From CAYLYP01 sp964387795 (GTDB lineage: Bacteria; Bacteroidota; Bacteroidia; Bacteroidales; UBA7960): a stretch of DNA of 23,517 nucleotides. Under the pieces are notes generated by a model, which was given only the letters and a program-made list of their open reading frames with translations, did not search any database and had not been told where the DNA came from. Location: assembly GCA_964387795.1 (NCBI GenBank), contig CAYLYP010000049.1, positions 1 through 23,517 on the forward strand, given 5' to 3'. Below are positions 15,726 through 23,044 of this stretch, in pieces. Every line of letters begins with the position of its first letter. Positions within the stretch are counted from its first letter, which is position 1. The translations under genes were made by a program, and so were the position numbers.

Positions 15726-15733
15726 CAAAGATA
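15726..15733 (-). promoter_or_regulatory. Candidate -7 promoter box of the dehydratase gene
   Basis: The minus strand reads TATCTTTG followed by C, the commonest form of the Bacteroidota -7 box, 16 bp upstream of the ATG at 15709. That spacing implies a very short leader. No clear -33 TTTG is present about 19 bp upstream. Confidence 0.45.
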
Positions 15734-15947
15734 ATACTATTACACTTGGTATATTTCTCGGAAATCCAAAAAAGTTATACACTTCTGATATATTTCCCAC
15801 TCCACTTTGTTGTATATTTTATGATAATGACCAATATCCCATTTTTATTAGCTTCATACTGTTTGGCAATGACCTGATGTATAATAAAACATTCAAAAAA
15901 TCCGGGATTTTGCCTTGAAAAACATAAGACATGTGAATACCATCTTA

Positions 15948-16046
15948 AGGGTTGAGCCGGGGTTGAGGCGGTGTTGAGCCGGTGTTGAGCCGGTGTTGAG
16001 CCGGGTTTGAACCGGTTTAAACCCGGCTTAAACCCGCTTTAAACCC
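15948..16046. repeat. Nine contiguous 11-bp units with overall dyad symmetry
   Basis: The array is exactly 9 x 11 bp with no spacers. Units 1-5 are near GGTGTTGAGCC (three exact copies at 15970-15980, 15981-15991 and 15992-16002). Unit 6 is GGGTTTGAACC, unit 7 GGTTTAAACCC, unit 8 GGCTTAAACCC and unit 9 GCTTTAAACCC. Flanking CTTAAG (15944-15949) and CTTTAAG (16048-16054) extend the symmetry. Units 6 and 7 are inverted copies centred at 16013/16014, and unit 5 can pair with unit 8 at 9 of 11 positions if G-U pairs are allowed. The plus strand has stops in every frame, so it is not coding. The GC-rich block contrasts strongly with the surrounding AT-rich DNA. Confidence 0.88.
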
Positions 16047-16296
16047 GCTTTAAGTATGACCATGGTAATACAAGGGAGTGAACAGGGAGCGCTCAGGACT
16101 TGTTTTCTCCAAGCTTCAAAATCAAGTCACCATCTGATTTAAAATCTTCGGCATGATGCATTATGATTATATTTTGCCATATAGTTTAGCATCTGATACT
16201 AAAATCAGTGCATATTTGTTTTTGTAGTGATATCAAGGAACTTTGGCTGGTATTAAAATAATAGGATTAAAAAACAAATGTTAGGAGGTATTTTTA

Positions 16297-16304
16297 TAAA
16301 TTTG
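16297..16304 (+). promoter_or_regulatory. Candidate -7 box upstream of gcvT
   Basis: TAAATTTG followed by C matches the TAnnTTTG box and would give a leader of about 160 bases before the gcvT ATG at 16473. No matching -33 box is seen. The leader contains the hairpin at 16425-16448. Confidence 0.35.
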
Positions 16305-16424
16305 CAGCAATCGTATTTCACAACAATTTAAACCATTTCAAGCCGGGATTGAAATAACCTTAAGGGGTGTTTAAAACAATCAATCGGGCACATTATAAAT
16401 GGTTTCATAATAACAAAATATAGT

Positions 16425-16448
16425 TCGGGAATCATTCATTGATCCCGA
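16425..16448 (+). promoter_or_regulatory. Hairpin in the gcvT leader
   Basis: TCGGGA (16425-16430) pairs with TCCCGA (16443-16448), with an inner TCA/TGA extension across a one-base bulge. It ends 24 bp before the gcvT start codon and could affect translation or message stability. I looked for glycine-riboswitch conserved blocks in the leader and did not see them. This is an isolated stem, so the role is inference. Confidence 0.35.
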
Positions 16449-16472
16449 CAAAAACCTGTAAAAAACAAATAG

Positions 16473-17564
16473 ATGAAAACTACTGTTTTTAAAGAATTTC
16501 ATGAAGCCCTGGGGGCTAAAATGGTATCTTTTGCCGGCTTTTATATGCCTATCCAGTATGAAGGCATTAATGCAGAACATGAGACTGTTCGTAAGGGCGT
16601 AGGCGTATTTGATGTATCGCACATGGGCGAGATTTGGGTTAAAGGCCCTAAGGCTCTTGACTTGGTGCAAAAGATAACATCCAATGATGCAGCAGCCCTG
16701 GAAAGTGGAAAAATTCAATACAGTTGTTTCCCAAATGGAAAAGGCGGCATTGTTGACGACTTGCTTGTCTATTGCATTGACAATCAAACTTATTTATTAG
16801 TTGTAAATGCAGCTAACATTGATAAGGATTGGAATTGGATATTTGAACAAAACAAGTCAGTTGGTGCAACTATTTATAATGCATCTGATGAAATTTCCCA
16901 ATTGGCTATTCAAGGGCCTTTAGCATTAAAAGCAATGCAGAAACTTACTTCTACCCCGGTAGAAGATATGGTTTATTACACATTCAAGAAGCTTGATTTT
17001 GCAGGTGTTAAGGATGTGATTTTTTCAACAACTGGATATACCGGTTCTGGTGGTTGTGAAATATATTTTGCCAACGAGGATGGCCCAAAAATCTGGAAAG
17101 CTGTCATGGAAGCTGGTGCTGAATTTGGTATTAAACCTATTGGCCTGGCTGCCCGCGATACCCTTCGTCTTGAAATGGGATTTTGTTTATATGGCAATGA
17201 CATCAATGATACCACCTCGCCTATTGAAGCAGGTTTAGGTTGGATTACCAAATTTGTAGACCATAAAAACTTCATTGATAAAGATTTGCTTTTAAGCCAA
17301 AAGACCAATGGGGCAACAAAAAAACTTGTTGGTTTTGAGCTCGTTGATAAAGGTATTGCCCGTCAACATTATCCAATCCTTGATGCACAAGGCAATACAA
17401 TAGGCGAAGTAACAAGTGGAACCATGGGGCCATCTGTTAAAAAGGCTATTGGAATGGGTTATGTAACTTCTGCTTTCTCAAAAGCTGGCAGCGAAATCTT
17501 TATTCAGATCAGGGATAAAGCCATAAAAGCAACTGTTGTTAAGCTTCCTTTTTATAAAGGCTAA
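16473..17564 (+). CDS. gcvT: Aminomethyltransferase, T protein of the glycine cleavage system
   Basis: GcvT transfers the methylene group from the aminomethyl-lipoyl H protein to tetrahydrofolate, releasing ammonia. The 363-residue protein has FAGFYMPIQYEG near the N-terminus (20-31), VFDVSHMGEI at 45-54, and the GGIVDDL motif at 91-97 containing the catalytic aspartate. IQGPLA, the folate-binding YTGSGGCEIY block and the RDTLRLEMGF block follow, then the C-terminal GcvT domain with EVTSGTMGPSVKKAIGMGYV. Length is typical. gcvH and gcvP are not in the window. The lipA gene at 10568-11428 makes the lipoyl group this system needs, but it is unlinked here. An inverted repeat that can act as terminator lies 20 bp downstream. 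Confidence 0.96.
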   Translation: MKTTVFKEFHEALGAKMVSFAGFYMPIQYEGINAEHETVRKGVGVFDVSHMGEIWVKGPKALDLVQKITSNDAAALESGKIQYSCFPNGKGGIVDDLLVYCIDNQTYLLVVNAANIDKDWNWIFEQNKSVGATIYNASDEISQLAIQGPLALKAMQKLTSTPVEDMVYYTFKKLDFAGVKDVIFSTTGYTGSGGCEIYFANEDGPKIWKAVMEAGAEFGIKPIGLAARDTLRLEMGFCLYGNDINDTTSPIEAGLGWITKFVDHKNFIDKDLLLSQKTNGATKKLVGFELVDKGIARQHYPILDAQGNTIGEVTSGTMGPSVKKAIGMGYVTSAFSKAGSEIFIQIRDKAIKATVVKLPFYKG

Positions 17565-17584
17565 ATAAGCTTTAATAATAAATT

Positions 17585-17630
17585 AAACAACCTTTATCTT
17601 TGATAAAACAATCAGGGATAAAGGTTGTTT
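17585..17630 (+). terminator. Long inverted repeat after gcvT, overlapping a -7 box for the next gene
   Basis: AAACAACCTTTATC (17585-17598) and GATAAAGGTTGTTT (17617-17630) form a perfect 14-bp stem, and the inside can pair further (TGAT and ATCA). The T content after it is modest (GTTTGTTTATAT), so termination of gcvT is probable but may be partial. TATCTTTG at 17595-17602 inside the stem fits the TAnnTTTG promoter box and would start transcription about 55 bp before the ComB-like ATG. The repeat could therefore serve as terminator, operator or both. Confidence 0.6.
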
Positions 17631-17662
17631 GTTTATATAAAAAATCCCATAATATCCCCACC

Positions 17663-18415
17663 ATGAACGATATAAACAAGCCAAAAATACAGTTGTGCCT
17701 TTCCCCTGTTTCATTTCCAATATACAGGCAAAAAGAGCTTTTGGTAATTGTAACAGATGTGTTCAGGGCCACAACAACAATATGTGCAGCAATACATGCC
17801 GGAGTAAAAGCAGTCATCCCTGTTGCAAACCGAAGTAAGTGGATTGATTATAAAACACAGGGATATATCCTGGCTGGCGAACGTGAAGGACTGATACTCC
17901 CTGGTGCTGATTTTGGTAATTCGCCATTGGCATTTATTAATCAGGATTTAAGAGGTGAAAACCTTGTCCTGAGCACAACCAATGGCACTAAAGCACTGGC
18001 TGTGGCCGATGAAAGCAATACTGTTGTGGTAGGGGCTTTTTCAAATTTATCTGTAATAGCAGAAAAACTAATCCACTATAATAATAAAAACGTTGTAATT
18101 CTATGTTCAGGCTGGAAAAACATGTTTAGCCTTGAAGATACCCTTTTTGCGGGAGCTCTCATCAGTGAAGTAATACAACAGGCCCCTGACAGGTATCAAA
18201 CCAACTGCGATGCTGCCCAGGCTTCAATCGACCTGTGGGAAAAAGCAAAACATAATCTCATGGCTTATATACAAAAAGCCTCCCATTACGAACGCCTGAT
18301 GAAGCTTGGATTAAAGGATGACATATATTTTTGTCTTCAATTTAACACAACAGAAGTTTTCCCGGTATTAACCGATAATTGCATCATTAATCAAAACCTG
18401 GATCATAGTATGTAA
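17663..18415 (+). CDS. comB: ComB-like 2-phosphosulfolactate phosphatase family protein
   Basis: ComB hydrolyses 2-phosphosulfolactate to sulfolactate in coenzyme M biosynthesis of methanogens; homologues are widespread in bacteria that make no coenzyme M. I choose ATG 17663 rather than the upstream TTG because the protein then begins MNDINKPKIQLCLSP, matching the family's start, and the TTG lies inside the hairpin. The 250 residues (usual about 240) contain IVTDVFRATTTICAA (29-43) and AGEREGLILPGADFGNSP (71-88). LSTTNGTKAL (103-112) and ILCSGWKNMFSLEDTLFAG (146-164) follow. All family motifs appear intact. The bacterial substrate may be phosphosulfolactate in sulfonate metabolism or another phosphoester. 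The family assignment is secure, the substrate is not. Confidence 0.88.
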   Translation: MNDINKPKIQLCLSPVSFPIYRQKELLVIVTDVFRATTTICAAIHAGVKAVIPVANRSKWIDYKTQGYILAGEREGLILPGADFGNSPLAFINQDLRGENLVLSTTNGTKALAVADESNTVVVGAFSNLSVIAEKLIHYNNKNVVILCSGWKNMFSLEDTLFAGALISEVIQQAPDRYQTNCDAAQASIDLWEKAKHNLMAYIQKASHYERLMKLGLKDDIYFCLQFNTTEVFPVLTDNCIINQNLDHSM

Positions 18416-18424
18416 CGTAACGGT

Positions 18425-18432
18425 TATTTTTG
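18425..18432 (+). promoter_or_regulatory. Candidate -7 box for the phospholipase C-like gene
   Basis: TATTTTTG fits TAnnTTTG and lies just after the ComB-like stop codon, giving a leader of about 105 bases before the ATG at 18547. No -33 box is obvious, and read-through from the ComB-like gene is also possible. Confidence 0.3.
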
Positions 18433-18546
18433 TAATTCAAATTCAAGCGACGACTCACAGAACATGTATGCAAATAAAACAACAATAATGAATAAAAATC
18501 GCATGCATGAAGTTCCTTATAATCATAAATAAAAAGATAGTTAAAG

Positions 18547-19566
18547 ATGAAAACCAGGCTGATAAATATTTTCAAAACGTTTAAACGACATGGCTGGCCA
18601 ATAGCATTTCTGAGACCTCTCTTCCTTATTTTTGTTGTGCTGATGCCCATGAATTTGTTTTCTTTTGGATTTGAGGCGCACAGGCAAATCAATAAAAATG
18701 CAGTGTTCATTTTGCCCGGCGATATGTTGATGTTCTTTAAAACACATATTGATTATATTGTTGCCGAATCAATCACTCCGGATAAACTATCAAGGGTAAT
18801 TGAGGATGAAGCTGCAAATCATTATATAGATACTGAATTCTACAGTGAAAACTTTCCCGATTCTGTCCCTCTTACCTATTCCAAAGCATTCAAAAAATAT
18901 GGGGCTGAAAACATGCAAAAGCACGGCATGTTACCATGGCATATTATTAAAATGTATTACAGGCTTGTAAAAGCCTTTGAAGAAAATGACAATTATCAGA
19001 TTTTAATCAATGCTTCAAGGCTTGGGCATTACGTTGGTGATGCATGTACCCCTTTACATACAAGTGTTTACTATAATGGGAAAACACAATCCCAAAGGGG
19101 CATACATAATCTATGGGAAACAAGGGTGCCGTCATTGTTTATGGAGGAATACTCTTTTATTACAGGAAAAGCAGAATATATTGATAATCCCTATCAATAT
19201 GTTTTTGAAATGATAAGGGATACCCATCTGAAAGTTGACTCAATCTTCAATATATATAACCTGCTTATTGACAGTATGCCTTCTTCAGAAATATTTTCAC
19301 CTGAAGTTATTTCAACCAACAACACCCAGAGTTTTAGCCGCGACTTTTGTTATTTATTTCATAAAAAAATGAATGGCATGATAGAAAGGCAAATCCGAAA
19401 AGCAATTAAAGCCACAGGGAACCTTTGGCTGACAGCCTGGGTGAATGCCGGGCAACCAGGTTTGGATTCACAACTTAGCAGAAAAGACAGGAAAAAAATG
19501 AAATCTGAAAAGAAAAAGCTTCAGGAAATAATTATCAACCCCCTGCCAATTGGTGACAGGGAGTAG
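18547..19566 (+). CDS. Zinc-dependent phospholipase C / S1-P1 nuclease-like exported protein
   Basis: This 339-residue protein has a long N-terminal signal region (PLFLIFVVLMPMNLFS, to about residue 39). The mature part begins FGFEAHRQINKNAVFILP. Conserved zinc-site blocks follow in order: HYIDTEFY, HGMLPWHIIKMYYRLV, RLGHYVGDACTPLHTS and GIHNLWETRVP. This arrangement of His and Asp matches the zinc-dependent phospholipase C/S1-P1 superfamily. Its Bacteroidota members begin with WGF-AH at the mature N-terminus; here Phe40 takes the Trp place, five residues before His45. The C-terminus is lysine-rich (SRKDRKKMKSEKKKLQE). It likely works in the periplasm or outside the cell on phosphodiesters. 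Phospholipid or nucleic acid as substrate cannot be decided from sequence. It is 131 bp downstream of the ComB-like gene. Confidence 0.85.
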   Translation: MKTRLINIFKTFKRHGWPIAFLRPLFLIFVVLMPMNLFSFGFEAHRQINKNAVFILPGDMLMFFKTHIDYIVAESITPDKLSRVIEDEAANHYIDTEFYSENFPDSVPLTYSKAFKKYGAENMQKHGMLPWHIIKMYYRLVKAFEENDNYQILINASRLGHYVGDACTPLHTSVYYNGKTQSQRGIHNLWETRVPSLFMEEYSFITGKAEYIDNPYQYVFEMIRDTHLKVDSIFNIYNLLIDSMPSSEIFSPEVISTNNTQSFSRDFCYLFHKKMNGMIERQIRKAIKATGNLWLTAWVNAGQPGLDSQLSRKDRKKMKSEKKKLQEIIINPLPIGDRE

Positions 19567-19601
19567 CTTAAAGTATTGCTTAAAAAAAGGAATATAAATG
19601 T

Positions 19602-20018
19602 TCAGGAGAGCTTTCTATAATTTAGCCCAAATAAAATCAGGAAAATAGGGATAAAAATTATCATTGGCGACATGAACTTCAACAGCATCTGAACCGGCAT
19701 TCGCACCATGAAAAAAGGAAGAACCAAAATCAAAAGATGTGAAATAAAATATATCCAATAACCTAATTTAAGCATATGCCACATTTGAATAATACCAATA
19801 AATGCAATAATGCTTAACAATAAGTAAATAATTGAAAAAGCAAAACCGATAAAAGCCTGGATCCCGAAACCTGCATTTTCAAGGACTGGTAAAAAACTAA
19901 AAATCTGGTAATTCTTTGAAGCAATAGTTGAAAAAAGCCCTACAATAATAAATATACCGCCAAGGATAAAAGCAGCAATACAAAGGGCTGTAAAATGAAC
20001 AGGTCGTTTTGTTTCCAT
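19602..20018 (-). CDS. Four-helix integral membrane protein, unknown function
   Basis: This is a 138-residue hydrophobic protein with four predicted transmembrane helices: ALCIAAFILGGIFIIVGLFS, AFIGFAFSIIYLLLSIIAFI, WIYFISHLLILVLPFFMV and SPMIIFIPIFLILFGL. The basic ends are METKRP at the start and NYRKLS at the end. No charged or catalytic motif indicates an activity. The ATG at 20018 is unambiguous. It is convergent with the phospholipase C-like gene (35 bp apart, no clear terminator) and follows the terminator of hutH. I do not recognise the family. Confidence 0.75.
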   Translation of the reverse strand: METKRPVHFTALCIAAFILGGIFIIVGLFSTIASKNYQIFSFLPVLENAGFGIQAFIGFAFSIIYLLLSIIAFIGIIQMWHMLKLGYWIYFISHLLILVLPFFMVRMPVQMLLKFMSPMIIFIPIFLILFGLNYRKLS

Positions 20019-20076
20019 GTTTTGATATGTTTGTTTTGGCTAAAAAAGGAACCCCATTGTTTAACAGAAGAAAAAC

Positions 20077-20113
20077 AAAAAAATATGCCGATGTATATTA
20101 AATAACATCGGCA
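20077..20113 (-). terminator. Rho-independent terminator of hutH
   Basis: TGCCGATGT (20086-20094) and ACATCGGCA (20105-20113) form a perfect 9-bp stem with a 10-base loop. On the minus strand a T-rich run follows (A-rich on the plus strand at 20071-20083). It lies 34 bp after the hutH stop codon and closes the hisS-hutH pair. Confidence 0.88.
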
Positions 20114-20146
20114 CAAGATAATTAAAAAAACATTTGAAAAATATCC

Positions 20147-21652
20147 TTAATCCACATATTTTTCAGGATTATTTTTCTGGATAAACTGAAGTGCTTTTTG
20201 CATCTCAACGTACATAATTGTATCATTTTCGATAAAAGGCACAACTTTTCTAAAGCTTTCGATTAATTCTTCAAGAGGTTTTGAACTCCTGGCCGGGCGC
20301 TGAAACTCAATAGCCTGGCATGCATTAAATAATTCAATGGCCAGGATACGCTCCACATTATCAATAATCCTGATTGTTTTTAATGCAGCATTGGCCCCCA
20401 TGCTCACATGGTCTTCCTGACCCTGTGAAGATTCAATAGTGTCAACAGAGCATGGTGTACACAACTGTTTGTTTTGGCTTGCAATTGCAGCAGCAGTATA
20501 TTGAGGGATCATAAAGCCTGAGTTGAGCCCCGGATTTGCAACAAGGAAATCGGGCAACTTACGTGCACCGGAGATAAGCCTGTAAATCCTGCGTTCAGAA
20601 ATACTACCCAGTTCGGCCATTGCAATACTTAAGAAGTCGAGGGCGAGTGCCAAAGGCTGTCCATGAAAATTACCTGCTGAAACAATAAGGTCATATTCAG
20701 GGAAAATGGTGGGATTATCAGTTACAGCGTTTGCTTCATTTTCAAAAACACTTTGGACATATCTGATAGCATCTTTAGTGGCCCCATGAACCTGTGGGAT
20801 ACAACGGAATGAATAGGGATCCTGCACATGTTCCTTGTTTCTTTCAATGATACGGCTGCCTTTTAAAACTTTCAGCATAAAATCAGCTGTTTCAATCTGA
20901 CCATACTGATTTCTAATTTTATGTACCTGGGGCAGGAAAGGCTCAATACGTCCGTCAAAAGCTTCCAATGACAAAGCCCCGATAAGGTCAGCCCATACAG
21001 AAAGCTTTCTGGCTTTCATTAAGGCATAAATACCATTGGCACCCATAAACTGTGTACCGTTAAGCAAAGCAAGGCCTTCTTTAGATTTCAGCTCAATAGG
21101 ATCCCAGTTAAAGTAAATCTTTAACAAAGAACCATCCATCTTCTGATTTTTAAACTGTACCATTCCCTGACCCAACAAAGGCAAAGAAAGATGTGCCAAA
21201 GGGCAAAGGTCACCACTGGCACCTAAAGAGCCCTGTTCATATACAACAGGATAAACATCATTATTGAAAAAATCTACCAGCCTTTGAACTGTTGCAAGCT
21301 GAACGCCACTATTACCATAAGACAGGGACTGGACTTTTAACAACAACATCAGTTTAATGATGCTTTTTGATACTTCTTCCCCAAATCCACAAGCATGAGA
21401 TTGAACAAGGTTAACCTGTAATTTCTCTAAATCTTCATTCGAAATAGAGTGTTTACATAACGACCCAAAACCAGTATTCACCCCATAAACAGGGGCATCC
21501 TGCCCTGCAATTTTGTCATCAAGGTATTTGCGGCAATTATTTATCCTCTCTTTGCTCTCCTGTGAGAGTTCGAGTTTGATATCATTGTTGATGATTTCTT
21601 CAATACGCGAAAGGTTTAACCAATGCGCTGATATTTCGTGATTAGATTCCAT
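20147..21652 (-). CDS. hutH: Histidine ammonia-lyase
   Basis: HutH deaminates histidine to urocanate, the first step of histidine degradation. The 501-residue protein has the MIO cofactor triad Ala145-Ser146-Gly147 in GSLGASGDLCPLAH, which cyclises itself. The conserved Tyr56 lies in VYGVNTGFGS. Ser85-His86 (LVQSHACG) occupies the site that decides substrate: Ser-His is the histidine form, whereas tyrosine ammonia-lyases carry His-Leu and phenylalanine enzymes Phe-Leu. Further motifs are AVTDNPTIF, SAGNFHGQPLA and GQEDHVSMGANA with the catalytic glutamate. Length is normal. It starts 18 bp after hisS, so the two are probably co-transcribed, and a terminator follows. No hutU, hutI or formiminotransferase gene is in the window, so the pathway's remainder is elsewhere or missing. 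Confidence 0.94.
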   Translation of the reverse strand: MESNHEISAHWLNLSRIEEIINNDIKLELSQESKERINNCRKYLDDKIAGQDAPVYGVNTGFGSLCKHSISNEDLEKLQVNLVQSHACGFGEEVSKSIIKLMLLLKVQSLSYGNSGVQLATVQRLVDFFNNDVYPVVYEQGSLGASGDLCPLAHLSLPLLGQGMVQFKNQKMDGSLLKIYFNWDPIELKSKEGLALLNGTQFMGANGIYALMKARKLSVWADLIGALSLEAFDGRIEPFLPQVHKIRNQYGQIETADFMLKVLKGSRIIERNKEHVQDPYSFRCIPQVHGATKDAIRYVQSVFENEANAVTDNPTIFPEYDLIVSAGNFHGQPLALALDFLSIAMAELGSISERRIYRLISGARKLPDFLVANPGLNSGFMIPQYTAAAIASQNKQLCTPCSVDTIESSQGQEDHVSMGANAALKTIRIIDNVERILAIELFNACQAIEFQRPARSSKPLEELIESFRKVVPFIENDTIMYVEMQKALQFIQKNNPEKYVD

Positions 21653-21670
21653 TTTACGTTTTTATATGAA

Positions 21671-23044
21671 TCAGTTATTTTTTTTTAGTTCAGAGATCAT
21701 TTGTTGCAAAGATACTGACTTCTGCTCACCGGTAGCCAGCTTTTTCAGGCCAATAAGGCCGGAAGTCATTTCCTGTTCGCCAACCAGCGCGACATAAGGA
21801 ATTTTTTTATCATCAGCATATCCCAACTGTTTTTTCATTTTTGCATTATCAGGATATATCTCACATCCGATTCCTTCTTTACGACAGGCATCTGCTAAAG
21901 CCATACAGTATTTTAATTCTTTATCCCCAAAATTTGCAAACAGAACAGTAGTAAAATGCCCTGCCTGTTCCGGGAATAGAGATAATTCGTTCAACACATC
22001 ATAAATGCGGTCGGCGCCAAAAGACACCCCAACACCCGACATACCTTTTAAGCCAAATATCCCGGTAAGGTCATCATATCGCCCCCCGCCACAGATACTA
22101 CCCATAGCAACATCAAGGGCCTTAACCTCAAAAATTGCACCCGTATAATAGTTTAATCCCCGGGCAAGCGTAAGGTCAAGTTCAATCGGACAGTTAAAGC
22201 TAACTGCATCAAGAAGCCCTTTCAGGCTTTTCATTTCCTCAACCCCTTTCATTCCAGTTTCAGATTCTTTTAAAATTAAAGATAACTGGTCCAGTTTTTC
22301 CTGAAAATCGCCAGATAAATGCAATACGGGCAATAATGCATCAATGGCAGAACTGCTTAACTGTTTTTCCTTGAGTTCGGCTATCACTCCATCAAGGCCA
22401 ATTTTGTCCAGCTTATCAATAGCCACGGTTATTGGGACAATCAATTCAGGGGCACCAATCAGATCAGCAATGCCTGCAAGGATTTTTCTATTATTAATTT
22501 TAACCGCAACCCTGATCCCGAGTTTATTAAAGACCATGTCGATGATTTGAACCAATTCTGTTTCATTCAATAACGAATTGCTTCCTATCATATCAACATC
22601 ACATTGGTAAAACTCCCTGTATCGCCCTTTTTGGGGCCTGTCAGCCCTCCAAACAGCTTGTATCTGATACCTCCTGAAGGGAAATGTTATCTCATTTTGA
22701 TATTGAACAACATATCGGGCAAAAGGAACAGTAAGATCATAACGGAGTGCTTTTTCACTAATCTGTGAACTAAGTTTTAGGGAATCTTTGTTATTTAGAT
22801 CAGTATCATTCACTTTAGAAAGAAAATCACCTGAATTCAGTATCCTAAAAATCAAACGGTCACCTTCTTCCCCATATTTCCCCATCAGGGTATTCAGATT
22901 CTCCATTGCAGGTGTTTCGATTGACTGAAATCCAAACAAATGAAAAACATCCTGCACCGTTTTAAAAATATAATTCCTGCCAGCAGTTTCCTGAGGCGAA
23001 AAATCTCTTGTCCCTTTGGGTATTCCTGGTTTTTGTATTGCCAT
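21671..23044 (-). CDS. hisS: Histidyl-tRNA synthetase
   Basis: HisS attaches histidine to its tRNA in the cytosol. The 457-residue class II synthetase shows KGTRDFSP at 10-17 and LRYDLTVPFARYV at 100-112 (motif 1 region). Motif 2 runs from RYQIQAVWRADRPQ onward at 125-151, with the arginine and CDVD block. The histidine-specific RGLNYYTGAIFEV (295-307) and GGGRYDDLTGIFG (319-331) follow. The C-terminal anticodon-binding domain lies at about 365-457. All hallmarks are present and length is normal. It is the first gene of a pair with hutH (18-bp gap). A -7-like box lies at 23067-23074, giving a short leader. Confidence 0.96.
   Translation of the reverse strand: MAIQKPGIPKGTRDFSPQETAGRNYIFKTVQDVFHLFGFQSIETPAMENLNTLMGKYGEEGDRLIFRILNSGDFLSKVNDTDLNNKDSLKLSSQISEKALRYDLTVPFARYVVQYQNEITFPFRRYQIQAVWRADRPQKGRYREFYQCDVDMIGSNSLLNETELVQIIDMVFNKLGIRVAVKINNRKILAGIADLIGAPELIVPITVAIDKLDKIGLDGVIAELKEKQLSSSAIDALLPVLHLSGDFQEKLDQLSLILKESETGMKGVEEMKSLKGLLDAVSFNCPIELDLTLARGLNYYTGAIFEVKALDVAMGSICGGGRYDDLTGIFGLKGMSGVGVSFGADRIYDVLNELSLFPEQAGHFTTVLFANFGDKELKYCMALADACRKEGIGCEIYPDNAKMKKQLGYADDKKIPYVALVGEQEMTSGLIGLKKLATGEQKSVSLQQMISELKKNN

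Larger units (their letters stand above)
15710..16472. other. Divergent intergenic region with an 11-bp repeat array
   Basis: This 763-bp region separates the minus-strand dehydratase from plus-strand gcvT. It holds a candidate dehydratase promoter (15726-15733), the repeat array (15948-16046), a -7-like box (16297-16304) and a hairpin (16425-16448) ahead of gcvT. A stretch around 16150-16215 has weak resemblance to the MITE interior. No coding frame with protein character was found; a 65-codon frame from 15721 begins at TTG, has low-complexity content and is not called. Confidence 0.6.

Noticed and set aside
15721..15918. 65-codon plus-strand frame upstream of the dehydratase
   Set aside because: It has a TTG start overlapping the dehydratase promoter region, a composition typical of translated AT-rich spacer, and no recognisable motif.
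15948..16046. CRISPR-like repeat array
   Set aside because: Units are 11 bp and contiguous with no spacers, they drift in sequence along the array, and no cas genes are present.
16305..16472. Glycine riboswitch in the gcvT leader
   Set aside because: The leader length would allow it, but the conserved glycine-aptamer blocks are not seen; only a simple hairpin is present.
16380..16787. 135-codon minus-strand frame over the start of gcvT
   Set aside because: It is antisense to the clearly conserved gcvT N-terminus; a shadow frame.
17600..17662. Upstream TTG start for the ComB-like gene (271 residues)
   Set aside because: The extension would be translated from inside the terminator hairpin and adds residues that the family lacks; ATG 17663 fits better.
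20147..21652. Tyrosine or phenylalanine ammonia-lyase of a pigment cluster
   Set aside because: The selectivity pair is Ser-His (85-86), the histidine form, and no pigment or polyene genes are nearby.
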